This document shows positions 1-10,999 of a stretch of 64,000 bases of DNA, one piece after another. The position numbers and the translations under genes were made by a program. This DNA is from Hanleya hanleyi. Taxonomy: Eukaryota > Mollusca > Polyplacophora > Lepidopleurida > Hanleyidae. The notes under the pieces were generated by a model that had not been told where the DNA came from, searched no databases, and saw only the letters and a program-made list of their open reading frames with translations. Within the stretch, counting starts at the first letter, position 1. Each line of letters begins with the position of its first letter. The DNA lies in contig JAVTVY010018868.1 of the NCBI GenBank assembly GCA_036873755.1, forward strand, positions 1 through 64,000, given 5' to 3'.

Positions 1-2040
1 TCCTTGCTACCCACAAGATCTCTGATATGAATATGAAAGAGAATTACAAACTTATGATCCTCGAGATAGTGGAAATGGAATGAAGAGAAAGTATTTGCTA
101 TGATGCAAATGTGACTGACAATAAACACACAACAATGTTAAAGCATCAACAGTCAGATTAATTGTTGGCTCAGTTAATCAGATTTTATTTGTCTCATTAA
201 AGTTACAAATGCAAAAGGCATTTTGGAAATTCTTTGTGTGTGGAACAAACATCTGAGTTTTTACAGGTGATATGATTATTATTAATTTCATGTGGTTTTA
301 GACTGATATAAAGTGAATTAATGCATAAATGATTTGAAGCATTGAAGATTTGAACTGAGGTCGAGATTTTGAAAAAAGCATGTAATTGTATCTATGTGAA
401 TTTCCTTTCTTCCATTTACATTTTATTGTATCTTGAAAGTTCATTTGCTCATAATTACCAGCTGTGTTAAATGAACTTCGTCATATTTGGCATTGACTAT
501 TTGGCCCTAGTGCTGACAAATCAGTCATTTTTTGCCTATATTTGCTCCAAAAGGTCTCAATTTTGTCGCAGAAATGGCATAGCAATACAAGAGATGTTAC
601 CCAGCATTATCAGTATGATATTTATTTCAACCACATTTAGCAAGAAAAAAATAATTTTAATAATTAAAAAATTTATTAAAATTAATTAAAATTTATTTTA
701 TTTTATTAATAATTTAATAACATAAATTTGAAACAACCCTAATATTTGAACGGTGTTCATGAGTCAGCATGGACAAAATTGGGCTGATCCAGTAAAAACT
801 GTAGCCACAGTGACGATTTAAAGTTCTCTGGTCAAATGTGAAAATGTCAGGTGTCAGGCATCAGCCTACTATTAATTCCGTTACTTGTTATGTATTAGCG
901 TTAAAAATCGGCCAAAATCCAGAAAATTCACAATGCATAAATCCACCTGGCATGTCAATATTTACCTTGTGGGACATTACCAGTGGAAGTCTTGACAGAT
1001 GTTGACCATGGAAATTTCAAATTACCGCCACTGACAGCTGATTGGTGCTACAGAATGTCATTCAATTTGTAAACAGGGAGCCTTCTCATCCTTCACTGAT
1101 CATGTCTTCATCCACCATGCTTTTTCCAAAGTGACCCAAATCAACACCAGGAAGTACAGTTTGAAGACTCATCTGCAAGTTGAAATATCAGATGTATCAG
1201 AAATGCTGAAAAATCGCAGCTCATAAAATCCATAAAGATCTGCTCTCAAATTTCTAAACAATGTAGGTCGTGGGCGCTGACCCGGAAGTGATTAATTGTG
1301 ATCTGATGCCATGCAGCACGTATTATTATAATACAAAGGTTTGTTTGAAGGCAGTGCAAAAATACTGAAAATAAAGTCAGAAAGAAGTTGACCCCGAAGC
1401 ACATCCGTATAAGAGAGCTGTTTAAATCATTCTTGAGTATAGAGCACATTTCTTCTTATATTCCAAGGGTGAAGCATGCCAATAGGCACACATTACTCAC
1501 GCCAACAGAAAACTACCAATGATGGTCCTTGAGAAAATTTCATTCCTACAATGATGAAATGTTCTCTAGCATCCTTATTTACTATACTCATATTGGATGT
1601 TCGCGTGATACTGTTTTTAAAACACAGCCTATACCTGTTATCGATTGATATTTAGACTGTGTATCGAGATACAAGCCATTACACAACATAAGTTGAATCA
1701 TGAGAAGTCGCAATAGATGTGATAAGAATAAGGTATAATAAGTTAGATCTCAGAGTCAAACGAATCAATTAACAAATATTTTGAACTTCAGTTTTAAAAC
1801 TAAATGGTAGATTAGTCACACCATGCAGTCAGGAGATAGCAATGTTTGGAATGGTAACTTGCTCTGATAAACTATAGTATGTTACCAAACATATCAGATT
1901 ACCAAACAGTTTAAAAATATCCGTGTATCAAAACTGAAGCCGTTTAGTAAATATTTTTTTAATTTCCTCCAATTGTGACTTCAATACCTGCTTGTCTTAG
2001 AGAAATGAAGTTAAAGGTCATACGCTATAAGCAAATTTAA
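1..2040. other. AT-rich region, no gene recognised
   Basis: Only short unconvincing ORFs are present, and both strands are rich in stops. An A/T-only stretch lies at about 640-720. I see no repeat, RNA gene or conserved domain here. Confidence 0.5.
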
Positions 2041-2445
2041 CTATTGTACCACGAGGCACCAGAGGTGTTACAATCCGTCAACCCCGTTAGCAGTCTAGCC
2101 CAAAGCAACATCTCATGGCATGGTATATAGATACCAGATTTGAAAAGAATCCGATGAAAGGTTCTCAAGTTATTGCCCGGAAATGCATATAGGATTTTAC
2201 CACCAGCTGGGGCCAGCTATTGACGAAAGTGGTCGAATTAATGCAATCCCATGCGACACCTCATGGCATGATATATGCATACCAAATTTGAGAAGAATCC
2301 ACTGAACGGTTATCAAGTTATTGCCGGGAAACGAATTTCAGACGAGCGAACAGATGCATGGATGCACTGACACACGGACGGACGGATGGACAATCGGAAT
2401 CCAGTATACCCCATTACTATTTCCGGGGGTATACATTGGTAGATT
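2041..2445 (+). repeat. Dispersed molluscan-type repeat
   Basis: Two diverged internal modules are visible: each has a CTCATGGCATG(G/A)TATAT segment followed by a TCAAGTTATTGCC segment (about 2110-2180 and 2260-2330). They are followed by a tail with ACGGACGGACGGATGGACAATC-like sequence and a CAGTATACCCC...GGGGGTATAC inverted pair. I recall this tail from dispersed repeats in gastropod and bivalve genomes. It has no coding capacity and is probably a SINE-like or other non-autonomous element. Confidence 0.5.
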
Positions 2446-3519
2446 GGTAAAGTTGTGGTCTTATTTCCCTGGCCTGAAACTGAATGTTAGATGGGGCTTT
2501 TCCCATAGTTTTCCGTTCGCTGGGGCTTTTATGCAAATCCCAAAGAGAATGCTGTATTGTTTTCATAGAAGAGCTATCATTTATTGGGGGCGAGGACACA
2601 TTTTGTTGTTGATGTAATAAAATAAATTGTTGTTGTACGTCATGTAATATAAATTACTTTCGTTATCAAGTTGAATAGATTCATTTCATGCACACCTAAT
2701 ACATCTCGAAGTTTCATACATTTATTCCAAAGATACAGCAAGTAAACATTGGCTTTATTCAGTGTATCATTAAAAACTAAAGCCTCTGTATACTATAAAC
2801 GTAGATCTATAAAAGTTCACTGCTGATAGTGGCCCAAATGGATACCAAACTACTATTCACAGCCAGCTGAGTAATCGGTAAATGCTAATTCTCAATTATA
2901 CTGCTCAATTCTCTATGTCGTTATCTCCCCTGTCCGCCACATTATGGAATTTTCTGTCTTCAAGACGACAAGGGCTTGTGCGCGCGATCTTAAGATGTTG
3001 TAACGCAAAGTCGTCTATAGACTCGGGTGATGGTCTCAAGGGAAAAGTTAATATAATAAAATTGCTGGGACAAGTATGGTGGCTAAGAAGTGTACCTTTA
3101 CGTGAAAGTATGGTGGTTAGAAATCAGAAATTAGAAGTTAGAAATTTTAGTTGACTCGGATAAAATTATGCTCGTCAAGACCATACACAAATGTATGAAT
3201 TATATGATATAGTCCAGACGACTTCTTGTTCAGACTTATATTCCTATGAAACATCCCACAGGTCGAATCCACGGTAAGAGAGGGATTGTTCATTTGTTGT
3301 TAAGAGTTACTTGAATTTGCCATTAAGAATATCCACACGGAAAACTCCATCATATACCAACCACAAGAATACACATATTCAGATGGATGCAGATTGCAGT
3401 AACAGAACCATAGTTAGTCCTATCTGTTCAGCTAATAGTTACTTTCGGTCTGACGAGGGATTTCAAATCATGCTAACTGGAAACTGCATGACTTTCCCGT
3501 ATATGTAAACTGAGTTATT
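2446..3519. other. No gene recognised
   Basis: Short ORFs at 2882-3154 and 3311-3508 show no recognisable motif. I see nothing supportable in this stretch. Confidence 0.4.
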
Positions 3520-3840
3520 GCTTATCGCGGTGTCACGTACACCCAGATGAAAATAATTACACCTTATCGTGAGTAATTGATTTGCCTAAATCTCTCACAG
3601 GAAGATATGTCATTAAACTCTAGGAATTCTCACCAGGAGTCATGCTCCATTTATACATGAACCATTCCGCCTTTTTGGTCAATTAAGAAATCTGAAAATC
3701 TGTCTCAAAACATGGAGAGCCAATCGTGTAACTGTCACAGAACCGGAAAGTCTGTGAAGGTCAAGGGATAGCTGAATCGAAACTCTTGTTGACAAAGGCC
3801 ACAACCTTCTAGTGTGGGTCATAGCTAAAGGCATCCAGCT
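3520..3840 (+). repeat. Diverged repeat also present at 56190-56520
   Basis: The stretch shares blocks in the same order and orientation with 56190-56520, including GATTTGCCTAA, CAGGAAGATATG(T/G)CATTAA, TCACAGAAC and GGATAGCTGAA. The two copies are diverged, with small indels. No coding capacity is seen. Confidence 0.5.
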
Positions 3841-4556
3841 TCTCCGACCCCTCATGTAAGACCCCTCCCCCTAACACAAAATTCAACAAACACTCTTTTT
3901 TTTTGTGGTGGTGTCGTACGGTACATGACGACGAACGCTTTATTGACAATCACTTTGGAGACTCTATCCCCACACATTCTACACGGGGACTCTAACCCCA
4001 CACAGTCTACACGGGGACTCTAACCCCACACATTCTACACGGGGGTTGTAACCCCACACATATTTCGGGGGACTCTAACCCCATACATATTTCGGGGGAC
4101 TCTAACCCCATACATATTTCGGGGGACTCTAACCCCACATATATTTCGGGGGACTCTATCCCCACATATATTTCGGGGGACTCTATCCCCACATATATTT
4201 CGGGGGACTCTAACCCCACACATATTTCGGGGAACTCTAACCCCACATATATTTCAGCATATATTTCCATGGTGCTTAAATTAAGCGTTCGTTGTAGCAT
4301 CGACGTGTACCGTAGACGAGAATGGTTAAACGGAGACTCTGTCTCCCTTATAAAACACAAGGCGCTCGACTGAACACAGTTCACAGTCGGAGCTATACTC
4401 ACGTCTTACACCCCATGGAGAAAACAGTTTCCTTTTAATTCATTCCATTCAACCAAAGGAAACTATATTTCTCCGACCCCTCATGTAAGACCCCTCCCCC
4501 TAACACAAAATTCAACAAACACTTTTTTTGTGGTGGTGTCGTACGGTACATGACGA
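3841..4556. repeat. Direct-repeat-flanked module with 27-bp minisatellite
   Basis: An approximately 87-bp sequence starting CTCCGACCCCTCATGTAAGA occurs at 3841-3928 and again at 4471-4556 in direct orientation. Between them, 3960-4255 is a tandem array of a roughly 27-bp unit (CACATATTTCGGGGGACTCTAACCC-like), about 11 units. The array keeps two long frames open on the - strand as simple nonapeptide repeats, which are artefacts of the repeat. The direct repeats could be ends of a small element or a local duplication. Confidence 0.6.
4272..4470 (+). repeat. Repeat shared with 31190-31384
   Basis: About 195 bp are nearly identical to 31190-31384 in the same orientation, from AAATTAAGC(G/A)TTCGTTGTAG to AACCAAA(G/T)GAAACTATAT. 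It contains a TATAAAAC-like box (4349) that is CTTGTAAAAC in the other copy. It is likely part of an unclassified mobile element. Confidence 0.65.
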
Positions 4557-4639
4557 GCTTCAAAGAAAGCGTTACAGGCCAAGAGACATTGACACTTCCA
4601 ACCTCTTCTTGAGGCTATCTTTCACGTAGCCGTTTTTGG

Positions 4640-5330
4640 CACACTCACTCTTCCAAAGTCTGTGATGTTTGAACATTCTATCTTGTACGTCATTAATTGC
4701 TGCCACAGAGGGGCCAACAGCACGCAGGCTGTGCAACCCATATATCTTAATATTGGGTATATGCGGTTTCAGTGGTTCAAAAATACTTCTCGTAACCGAC
4801 TGTAAGACATTGGCTTATCTGTTTCCTGAAGTTAACCCGAAGCACTTTACTCACGTTTCTGAAAATGAATACATCTTACTCTTCCAAAGTCCGTGATGTT
4901 TGAACATTCTATCTTGTACGTCATTAATTGCTGCCGCAGAGGCACAGCACGGGGGCTGTGCAACCCATATATCTTAATATTGGGTACATGCAGTTTCAAT
5001 GCTTCAAAAAATACTTCTTGTAACCGACTGTAAGATATTGGGTTACCGGTTTCCTGAAGTTTATAACACGTAGCACATTTACTCACGTTTCTAAAAATGA
5101 ATACATCCGAATCTTCGGCTATACACGCCATAACTTCAAACAGCCTATTTACAGGACATAATTTCTTACCAGTCTTGGCAATAACTAGCCAAACTCCATC
5201 TCTATGCACATCAGTCTCTTGATTTTTCAATAAAAATCGACATATAAGCTGAATAGAGTGTAATATCACATCTTCGAATGTGCAACCGTTCTGCTGATCT
5301 ACATAATCCAGCATGGGCAAGCAAACATAT
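4640..5330 (-). pseudogene. Tyrosine recombinase fragment (DIRS/Ngaro-like), broken
   Basis: The - strand ORF 5320-4847 (157 aa) resembles the catalytic C-terminal part of retrotransposon tyrosine recombinases. It has an Arg-containing LICRFLL segment, a K-T-G-K strand (IAKTGKKLCPV), a VFIFRNVS segment and a YGLHSPRA motif corresponding to the H-x-x-R box. After HSPRA the usual glycine/alanine-rich helix is missing and the frame runs into unrelated residues, so the reading frame is broken. The segment encoding its C-terminal part is duplicated: 4648-4835 repeats 4873-5055. No gag or RT partner is visible nearby. The family assignment rests on motif resemblance only. A Crypton-type recombinase is the alternative. 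Confidence 0.55.
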
Positions 5331-5786
5331 TGTAAATACTATGTAACTTATCACCTTTCCCATTCGTGCTTCAAACATTTTCGTGAGAATTCCCACATTC
5401 ACAGGCTCTTTTTCACAACAGATTTACAATATTTACGTTTTGCTGCTTTTAAGACATTTTAACCATTGTATTTTCGGTAGGATTCGCCACCCCTGTCATT
5501 ACATGCAAAAAATCTGATGCTAAAGAAAGCATTTTCGATAGTGGCAGAAGACAGATAACTGGCTGTTAGCAATAAGATAAACAGCGCATATTCAATATCG
5601 TGCAACCGATTGACGACTGACGTTGTGCCATGCATCGGCCCTCAGAAGGCATACTTTACAAATGGTGAAAATCATCCAATGAAAATATCTCTTTGCCCGG
5701 ATATGACAAAGGCTTATTGATCGAAGATTTTAAGAAAACTAAAAAAAAATATTCTCTGACATTTCAGATATCCCAATCATAATTAG
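5331..5786. other. No gene recognised
   Basis: An AT-rich spacer between the recombinase fragment and the 3' end of the next retroelement. Nothing supportable is seen. Confidence 0.4.
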
Positions 5787-7900
5787 ATTACAAGCGTCTA
5801 GTCCGTCATTCATAATCCAGCCGTCGTCCATTAGAGAATATCCGCGTCCATAATCCAAAGACCTATTCCATTTCCATATAACAGTATTAGCACCAAATTC
5901 AAAAAGACAAAAGTATACATAAACATAGGCTTGTTTCCTGCAAGAGAGAAGCGGTCAACAGTTTTCAATGATGCCGGCAAGACATCATGATGTTCCAAAA
6001 ATATCAAATCCGTATCGCTGATCAGTATTCTTAATCCATAATATTCGTTGTAAAGTCGTCATCTAAAGAATGATGTACCTCAGCCACGCTTTGATTGTGA
6101 CTGTTCATATGAGTACCATGAGGATCTTGAAGTACATGGGCTCATACGGCCCCTAGCCCCGGGTTAAGCGGAATTAGACACATGTTACGAAACGTAGCGC
6201 CATAGATCTTGCACGCTACGTTCGTATTTTGCTATCAGCATGCGATATGTATCGCCAAATTTGAGAAACTTTGAGTGGAGGCGCTTGGTGGAATAGCCCT
6301 GTTTTATAAGTTTCTGCAACAATGTTTTGTGACGTTGATTAAAATCATCACATTTAACACAGGATCTAGCAAATGCTACTAAGCGAGATATGTATACGCC
6401 ATATGCAGGTCCCACTGGAATATTACTATCCAGAAAGGGATAGTTTACGATGTCGAAATTGTAATCATCTCTTTTGTCATAAAGTCGACGAGAGAGAATG
6501 CCCGCTTCATTTTTATAGAGATAGAGATCTAAATAAGATGTGCCTGTAGGGCTATCTGTAGTTTCCTTCAAATCCAGTGAAGGTGGATATATATCCTTCA
6601 CTGCGTCATTTATATAGCGATTATCCACAGCGAGAAGATCGTCTATATAGCGTTTGGTGAATGAGAAGGAACGGGCTTTGAGTGGATCGGTTTTGAAAGC
6701 GCCAGCATATAGTCATATTCATAAGAGAACAGATACAGGTCAGCCAACAGGGGTGCACAATTAGTACCCATTGGAATACCTATATGCTGCTGATATATTG
6801 TGTTGCCAAATTTCACATAGATATTTTTAATGAGAAATTCAAGCAACTCTATAAACAAAGAAACATCCCATGAATGATATCTCTTGTATGTAGTCGAGCT
6901 AAAGAATGCTTTATGGCTTCCGACATTAATATATCTACGATCAGTTTTCTTGAACACAGATACTATTAATGAACTTATACGGTCAATAAGGTCCTGATGA
7001 GGGATTGTAGTATAGAGAGTCGAGAAATCCCATGTGGATACATGTCTGTACGGTATGTGACCTTTAGCATCAAGTTCTTCCGTAAGACATTTTGAGTTTT
7101 CAATATCCACATACATTCAACGCCAGAGTTCTTGGAAATAGTGGCGCAATACCTTTCCCAAAATGCTTTTACCTCCTGAAGGGCCCTCGTCAATAGGGTT
7201 GAAAGAAGCTTGGTGGTGCAGCTTCTAGAACCAGCTATGAATCTAGCTTTGTATGGTGATTTATGCATTTTGGGAGTCCAGTATATTTTGGTATGTCGTT
7301 ATGATTGGTTGGAAGACAAATACCTCTTTCCCTGAGAAACTTTTTGTGATTGGTAAATAAATCTTCCAGAGTAAATGCAGTTTGGGAGTAAGTAGACGTA
7401 TTTGATGAAGATATGTCTACACTCAATTCTTTAACCAGCACCTGGTAATAGTAATATTTATATATGAATATTATATTATTCGGAGCTTTGTCTGCTGGGA
7501 CTATGACGAATTTACTCTGGAGATTTGCTAGAACTTCTTGCGAATTGAGGTTTCTCAGTACTTGTTTTGCTCGGGGAAGAGTACTTCTGTCAATATGGCG
7601 GATTGTTTCAACGACCTTGCTCTTGGTGAGGTCCAGCCAATCAGCGAGTACTGTAGGTTCAACTTTTTCTCGCGAGACCAATCAATAACGTACTGTTCTA
7701 ATGCAGTCAGGACTATCTTCTGGTCCGCCTTCAGATTTATTCTTCTTGGCTCTCTATATTTAGGTCCTTTCATCAGGAGTAATTTCAGATCCTTATCACT
7801 CACCACATCAAGGTCACCAGTCACAATATGTTTCAGTGTTATAAACGGGACACAGATCCGATCCCGTTCGCCCAATTATCAGGCACGCACAGCATATAAC
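5787..7900 (-). mobile_element. Penelope-like retroelement copy, near full length, frameshifted RT
   Basis: This - strand copy begins near 7900 and ends at the conserved 3' tail TTACAAGCGTCTAGTCCGTC (5788). The single RT-type ORF is scattered over three frames: 7875-7555, 7681-7235, 7268-6975, 7116-6643 and 6628-6185. Motifs in order are an N-terminal [12 protein letters not shown] segment, VPADKAPNNI, the RT palm motif WDFSTLYTTIPH, GIPMGTNCAPLLADLYL, a catalytic Y-x-D-D (visible intact in the 62-kb copy as RYIDDLLAVD) and a terminal SVQDLWRYVS. No endonuclease domain was recognised. The 3' UTR (6184-5788) recurs in at least seven other places in the window, so this is an active-in-the-past family. 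At least three frameshifts make this copy dead. Confidence 0.75.
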
Positions 7901-8959
7901 CATCAAAGGGCACAAGGTCTGAGCCCTTAATATACAGTGAATTAACTGATTCCAAATTGAATCCGTATTAGCAAATAAACACATATCAAAAAAGTCTCTG
8001 ATCCACTTATGTTCCGTTACCGCATTGCTTTAACAATTCGCCGTTTACTTAGCTTTTTCTTCTTGATAGGTGTAGTCAACAAGATCTTAGTAGCCTCAAT
8101 TATGTTCTAATTCGTTGCACTCAAATGAACAAATCATTTATCATTTCCACAAACACTCTCATCTTTCTCAACTATGTATTCATAACTAGAGTAGCCAGAG
8201 CCTCGCATACCGAGACACAATGGATGTTGGGAAATACGATTGGAATCCGAAAATTGAAAACCCTATGGGGTAACTTTCATCGATACCGGACGCCGCCCAG
8301 GAAAAAACAGAGATAAAATAGCGTGTAAAAGCTCTGAAAACCTGTGCCCGTAGCAGTGCGTCAAGCATCTCCAGCCAAGGTGACGGAACTCCACCCCTCC
8401 GTGCATACAATCTACATGCATAATGCACTTTCTTTTATATATAAATCATCCGTGACAACCACTGTGACAATGCAACCCATGTCAGCGTCCTCCAATGCGC
8501 TATACCATTGTGACGGGACAGAGACAGCCCCTGCTTCAAATACATACATCAACATTGTTATAAGTGACAAATGGGTCTACACTTTATGGACCCAGCATAC
8601 GGATGACATGCTCAAACAACATGAATGCCCCAGTCACCACTCAGGTTCTTCATTTTCTTAATCAGCTTAATAATCAGCTTCTTCATTTTCCAAGCGCGGT
8701 ATCATTAAACTTCCAAATGAACGTTCTGCTGTAAGCATAATTCAAAATAGACATAGAAAGGCATTTTTAGACAACTTTCTGATACTTCCTTTACATATTA
8801 AGCTTTCCATATTCTGGTAAACCATTTGAACTCTTTGAGCTCTTAAAATATGTATAAAGCTGAGAAAAACAATAATATGAACTGCCTATGAATTTTCTCT
8901 GTGTCAAGCTCCTTACATTTCAATATCAGATTACCGACCAATCATTACCACCTGCTGTG
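7901..8959. other. Host DNA left of the Polinton, no gene recognised
   Basis: Short ORFs at 8125-8316 and 8344-8661 show no recognisable domain. The last six bases before the element (8960-8965) are the target-site duplication. Confidence 0.45.
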
Positions 8960-8965
8960 GCTGTC
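8960..8965. repeat. Target-site duplication, left (GCTGTC)
   Basis: GCTGTC directly precedes the element terminus AGTAGTATAC and recurs exactly at 29627-29632 after the opposite terminus. A 6-bp duplication is the known Polinton/Maverick integrase signature. Confidence 0.93.
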
Positions 8966-8996
8966 AGTAGTATACAATACATAAATTGAGGTAACT

Positions 8997-9029
8997 TGAC
9001 CTTTGACCTTAGTGCAACTGATGACGTCA
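8997..9029. promoter_or_regulatory. DR1-like nuclear receptor site and perfect CRE in left TIR
   Basis: TGACCTTTGACCT (8997-9009) is the reverse complement of AGGTCAAAGGTCA, a perfect direct repeat with one-base spacing (the DR1 class bound by RXR/HNF4/COUP-TF-type receptors). TGACGTCA (9022-9029) is the full palindromic cAMP-response element bound by CREB/ATF bZIP factors. Both are conserved in the right TIR at 29593-29605 and 29573-29580. Function is inferred from consensus only. Confidence 0.6.
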
Positions 9030-9048
9030 CAGGGGTCACTGAGTGCAA

Positions 9049-9397
9049 GTGTGGGTGGTGGTGGTGGTGGTGGGACCAAAATGGCGGCCAGTGTGGGTGG
9101 TGGTGGTGGTGGGACCAAAATGGCGGCCTGTGGGAGGTGGTGGTGGTGGGACCAAAATGGCGGCCAGTGTGGGTGGTGGTGGTGGTGGGACCAAAATGGC
9201 GGCCAGTGTGGGTGGTGGTGGTGGTGGGACCAAAATGGCGGCCTGTGGGAGGTGGTGGTGATCGGACCAAAATGGCGGCCAGTGTGGGTGGTGGTGGTGG
9301 TGGTGGGACCAAAATGGCGGCTTGTGGGTGGTGGTGGTGGTGGGACCAAAATGGCGGCCAGTGTGGGTGGTGGTGGTGGTGGGACCAAAATGGCGGA
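9049..9397 (+). promoter_or_regulatory. Nine-copy YY1-like motif array (left TIR)
   Basis: Nine tandem units of about 36-42 bp, each a (GGT)n stretch followed by GGGACCAAAATGGCGGCC. The core CAAAATGGCGGC matches the established YY1 consensus (AAnATGGCGGC). The array is upstream of the TATA box at 9411 and the CARD-PC4 gene. It produces many spurious ORFs of Gly/Val/Trp or Pro/His repeats on both strands. Confidence 0.75.
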
Positions 9398-9410
9398 TTG
9401 TAGAAAAACG

Positions 9411-9453
9411 TATAAAAGGAGGCGATTTTTTAGGGGTGGGGTGTATTCATTGC
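9411..9453 (+). promoter_or_regulatory. TATA box and initiator of the left terminal gene
   Basis: TATAAAAG at 9411 is followed about 35 bases later by ATTCATTGC, an initiator-like TCATT. The same sequence is present inverted at 29188-29194 in the right TIR. Transcription would run inward through the TGCC tract into CARD-PC4. Confidence 0.7.
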
Positions 9454-9473
9454 ACTACCTGCCTGACTGACCA

Positions 9474-9505
<32 letters not shown>

Positions 9506-9557
9506 AGCCTGACTGCCTGCCTGTCTGCCTCTAGCCTGCCTGCCTGTCTGCCTCTAG

Positions 9558-9592
<35 letters not shown>

Positions 9593-9754
9593 AGCCTGAC
9601 TGCCTGTCTGCCTGCCTCACCTCTAGCCAGCCAGCCAGCCTGCTTGCCTGCTTGTATGAGCTGTGGAGAACCTTTTACTTTTTTTCATTTTACCAGTGCA
9701 AATTCACCAGACTATGACACCGTAGCAGTTACTCACCAGCCTGAGCCCACAGTC

Positions 9755-10999
9755 ATGGAGTCATCCCAGCAAGTGAAGTTTCGAAAGTACCGTGTTCGCC
9801 TCACTGATGAGATGCAGCATGTGGCCGAATTATGTGATTTGCTTATGGAGTAAAACATACTCCTGAAACACGGTCGCGAAGATATCATGGCTGAGAAAAC
9901 CACTTCAGCACAAAACAGAGCCCTCATCGATGGTCTACTGCGCCGTGGCCCCTATGCATTTCTAGCCTTCGTGGAGGCGCTGAAGAAGACGGGAAATGAA
10001 GAACTAGCAGATCTACTTCAAGCCGACGTTATACAAGATGATGATATCTTAGCCATGGATACCACCGAAGAGCGTACAGCTAGCAAACGTACGCACCCAG
10101 CGTCTGGTGTACCTGCCAAACGCGCTGCACGACCCAAACGGCCCCGACTAACACCTTTAGAAATACCTGAGCCAGTGCTTCAGCCAGTACCCCAGCAAGG
10201 GCCTGAGCCCGTGAAAGAAGAGGTGCAACTTCCTATGTCTGTGCAGGAGATCAATAACATTATCCAGCAGGCCTACCAGGCAGCCCACACGAACATTTGG
10301 GAGCTCTCAGCCTATTTAACTGTGAGTGTCAAAGACGAAGAAGTGCATTTTAACGCACCGGCCTTTAACGACAGACCAGCTAGGCATATTGCCTTGACGT
10401 ACGACACCTGGCTAAAACTAGAGGCCCTTGATTACGCCATCGATGCGGTTATTCGCGACCAGGGGAGTGACGAAGCGAAATTTTATGTGGGTGACGACAT
10501 ATTTGTCAGCTGTGCCTATTTCAACGACCAGCTCCTGGTGCATATCCGCAAATGGAAAATGAGGTTAGATACGCAAGAGCGTGTTCCTTGTCCTCAGGGT
10601 GTCACCTTGAAAATAACGGCGTGGCGGAAGCTGCAGAGTCTCACAGCTACAATTCATGAAGCCCTGTCTGACCAGGTGACTCAGTATATTTGTAAGAAGT
10701 ACACCGACACAGTCCTGGATCATGTCAGACCTCGCATTCGACACTTGCGTATCGAAGCATGTGCAGGCTGTGGGAACAACAGTCTGATAAACATGCATAC
10801 GTGTGTGGACAATAGTGTACCCTCATACGCGTTCATCACTGAGGCACTACAGGGCGTGACCGAGGAGCAAATTGCCCTGGCAATGGAAGCTGCCTGCGCT
10901 CCCAGAATTCCACATGAACAGATTGCTACCTACATCTACGTGCACCAGGGGTGTAAAGACGATGATGAGTTCAAACAAGTCTTGTTGCATAACTATTGA
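9755..10999 (+). pseudogene. CARD plus tandem PC4-like protein, interrupted by one in-frame TAA
   Basis: The frame from ATG 9755 to 10999 is open except for TAA at 9851-9853 (codon 33). The downstream ORF from ATG 9887 is 370 aa. Residues before and after the stop together show the pattern of a caspase recruitment domain (about 9790-10015), including the family-typical RRGPYAFLAFVEALKKTGNEE helix region. A basic nuclear-localisation-like stretch (KRAARPKRPR) follows. Then come two PC4-like repeats (residues about 141-190 and 198-262 of the 370-aa ORF) with the VHIRKW and GVTLKITAWRKLQ signatures of the PC4 ssDNA-binding fold. A C-x2-C...H-x-C cluster lies near residue 294. The frame is also open upstream to an ATG at 9656, at the TIR edge. 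Expected role: ssDNA binding coupled to interference with host CARD signalling (inference). It could still be expressed without its first CARD helix from 9887. Confidence 0.75.

Larger units (their letters stand above)
8966..9660 (+). repeat. Left terminal inverted repeat
   Basis: Matches the reverse complement of 29080-29626, from the terminus AGTAGTATAC to CTTGTATGAG. The left arm is longer because its (TGCC)n microsatellite (about 9460-9650) is expanded. It also has a short insertion, AATTGAGGT, near 8983. In order it contains a DR1-like site, a CRE, nine YY1-like repeats, a TATA box and the TGCC tract. Confidence 0.93.

Noticed and set aside
4007..4402. 131-aa and 62-aa repeat proteins on the - strand
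   Set aside because: A 27-bp minisatellite with no stop in these frames. The nonapeptide repeat has no independent support.
8926..9534. Many long ORFs of Gly/Val/Trp or Pro/His/Thr repeats on both strands in the left TIR
   Set aside because: They are translations of the (GGT)n/YY1-like array in all frames. All six frames are open because the unit lacks stops, so this is not coding evidence.
9460..9650. (TGCC)n tract as a CRISPR-like or spacer array
   Set aside because: A simple tetranucleotide microsatellite, present in shorter form in the right TIR.
9600..9730. Intron between the TIR ATG and the CARD frame (acceptor-like TTTTTCATTTTACCAG)
   Set aside because: The frame is open through the region, so no intron is required, and no matching donor was found.
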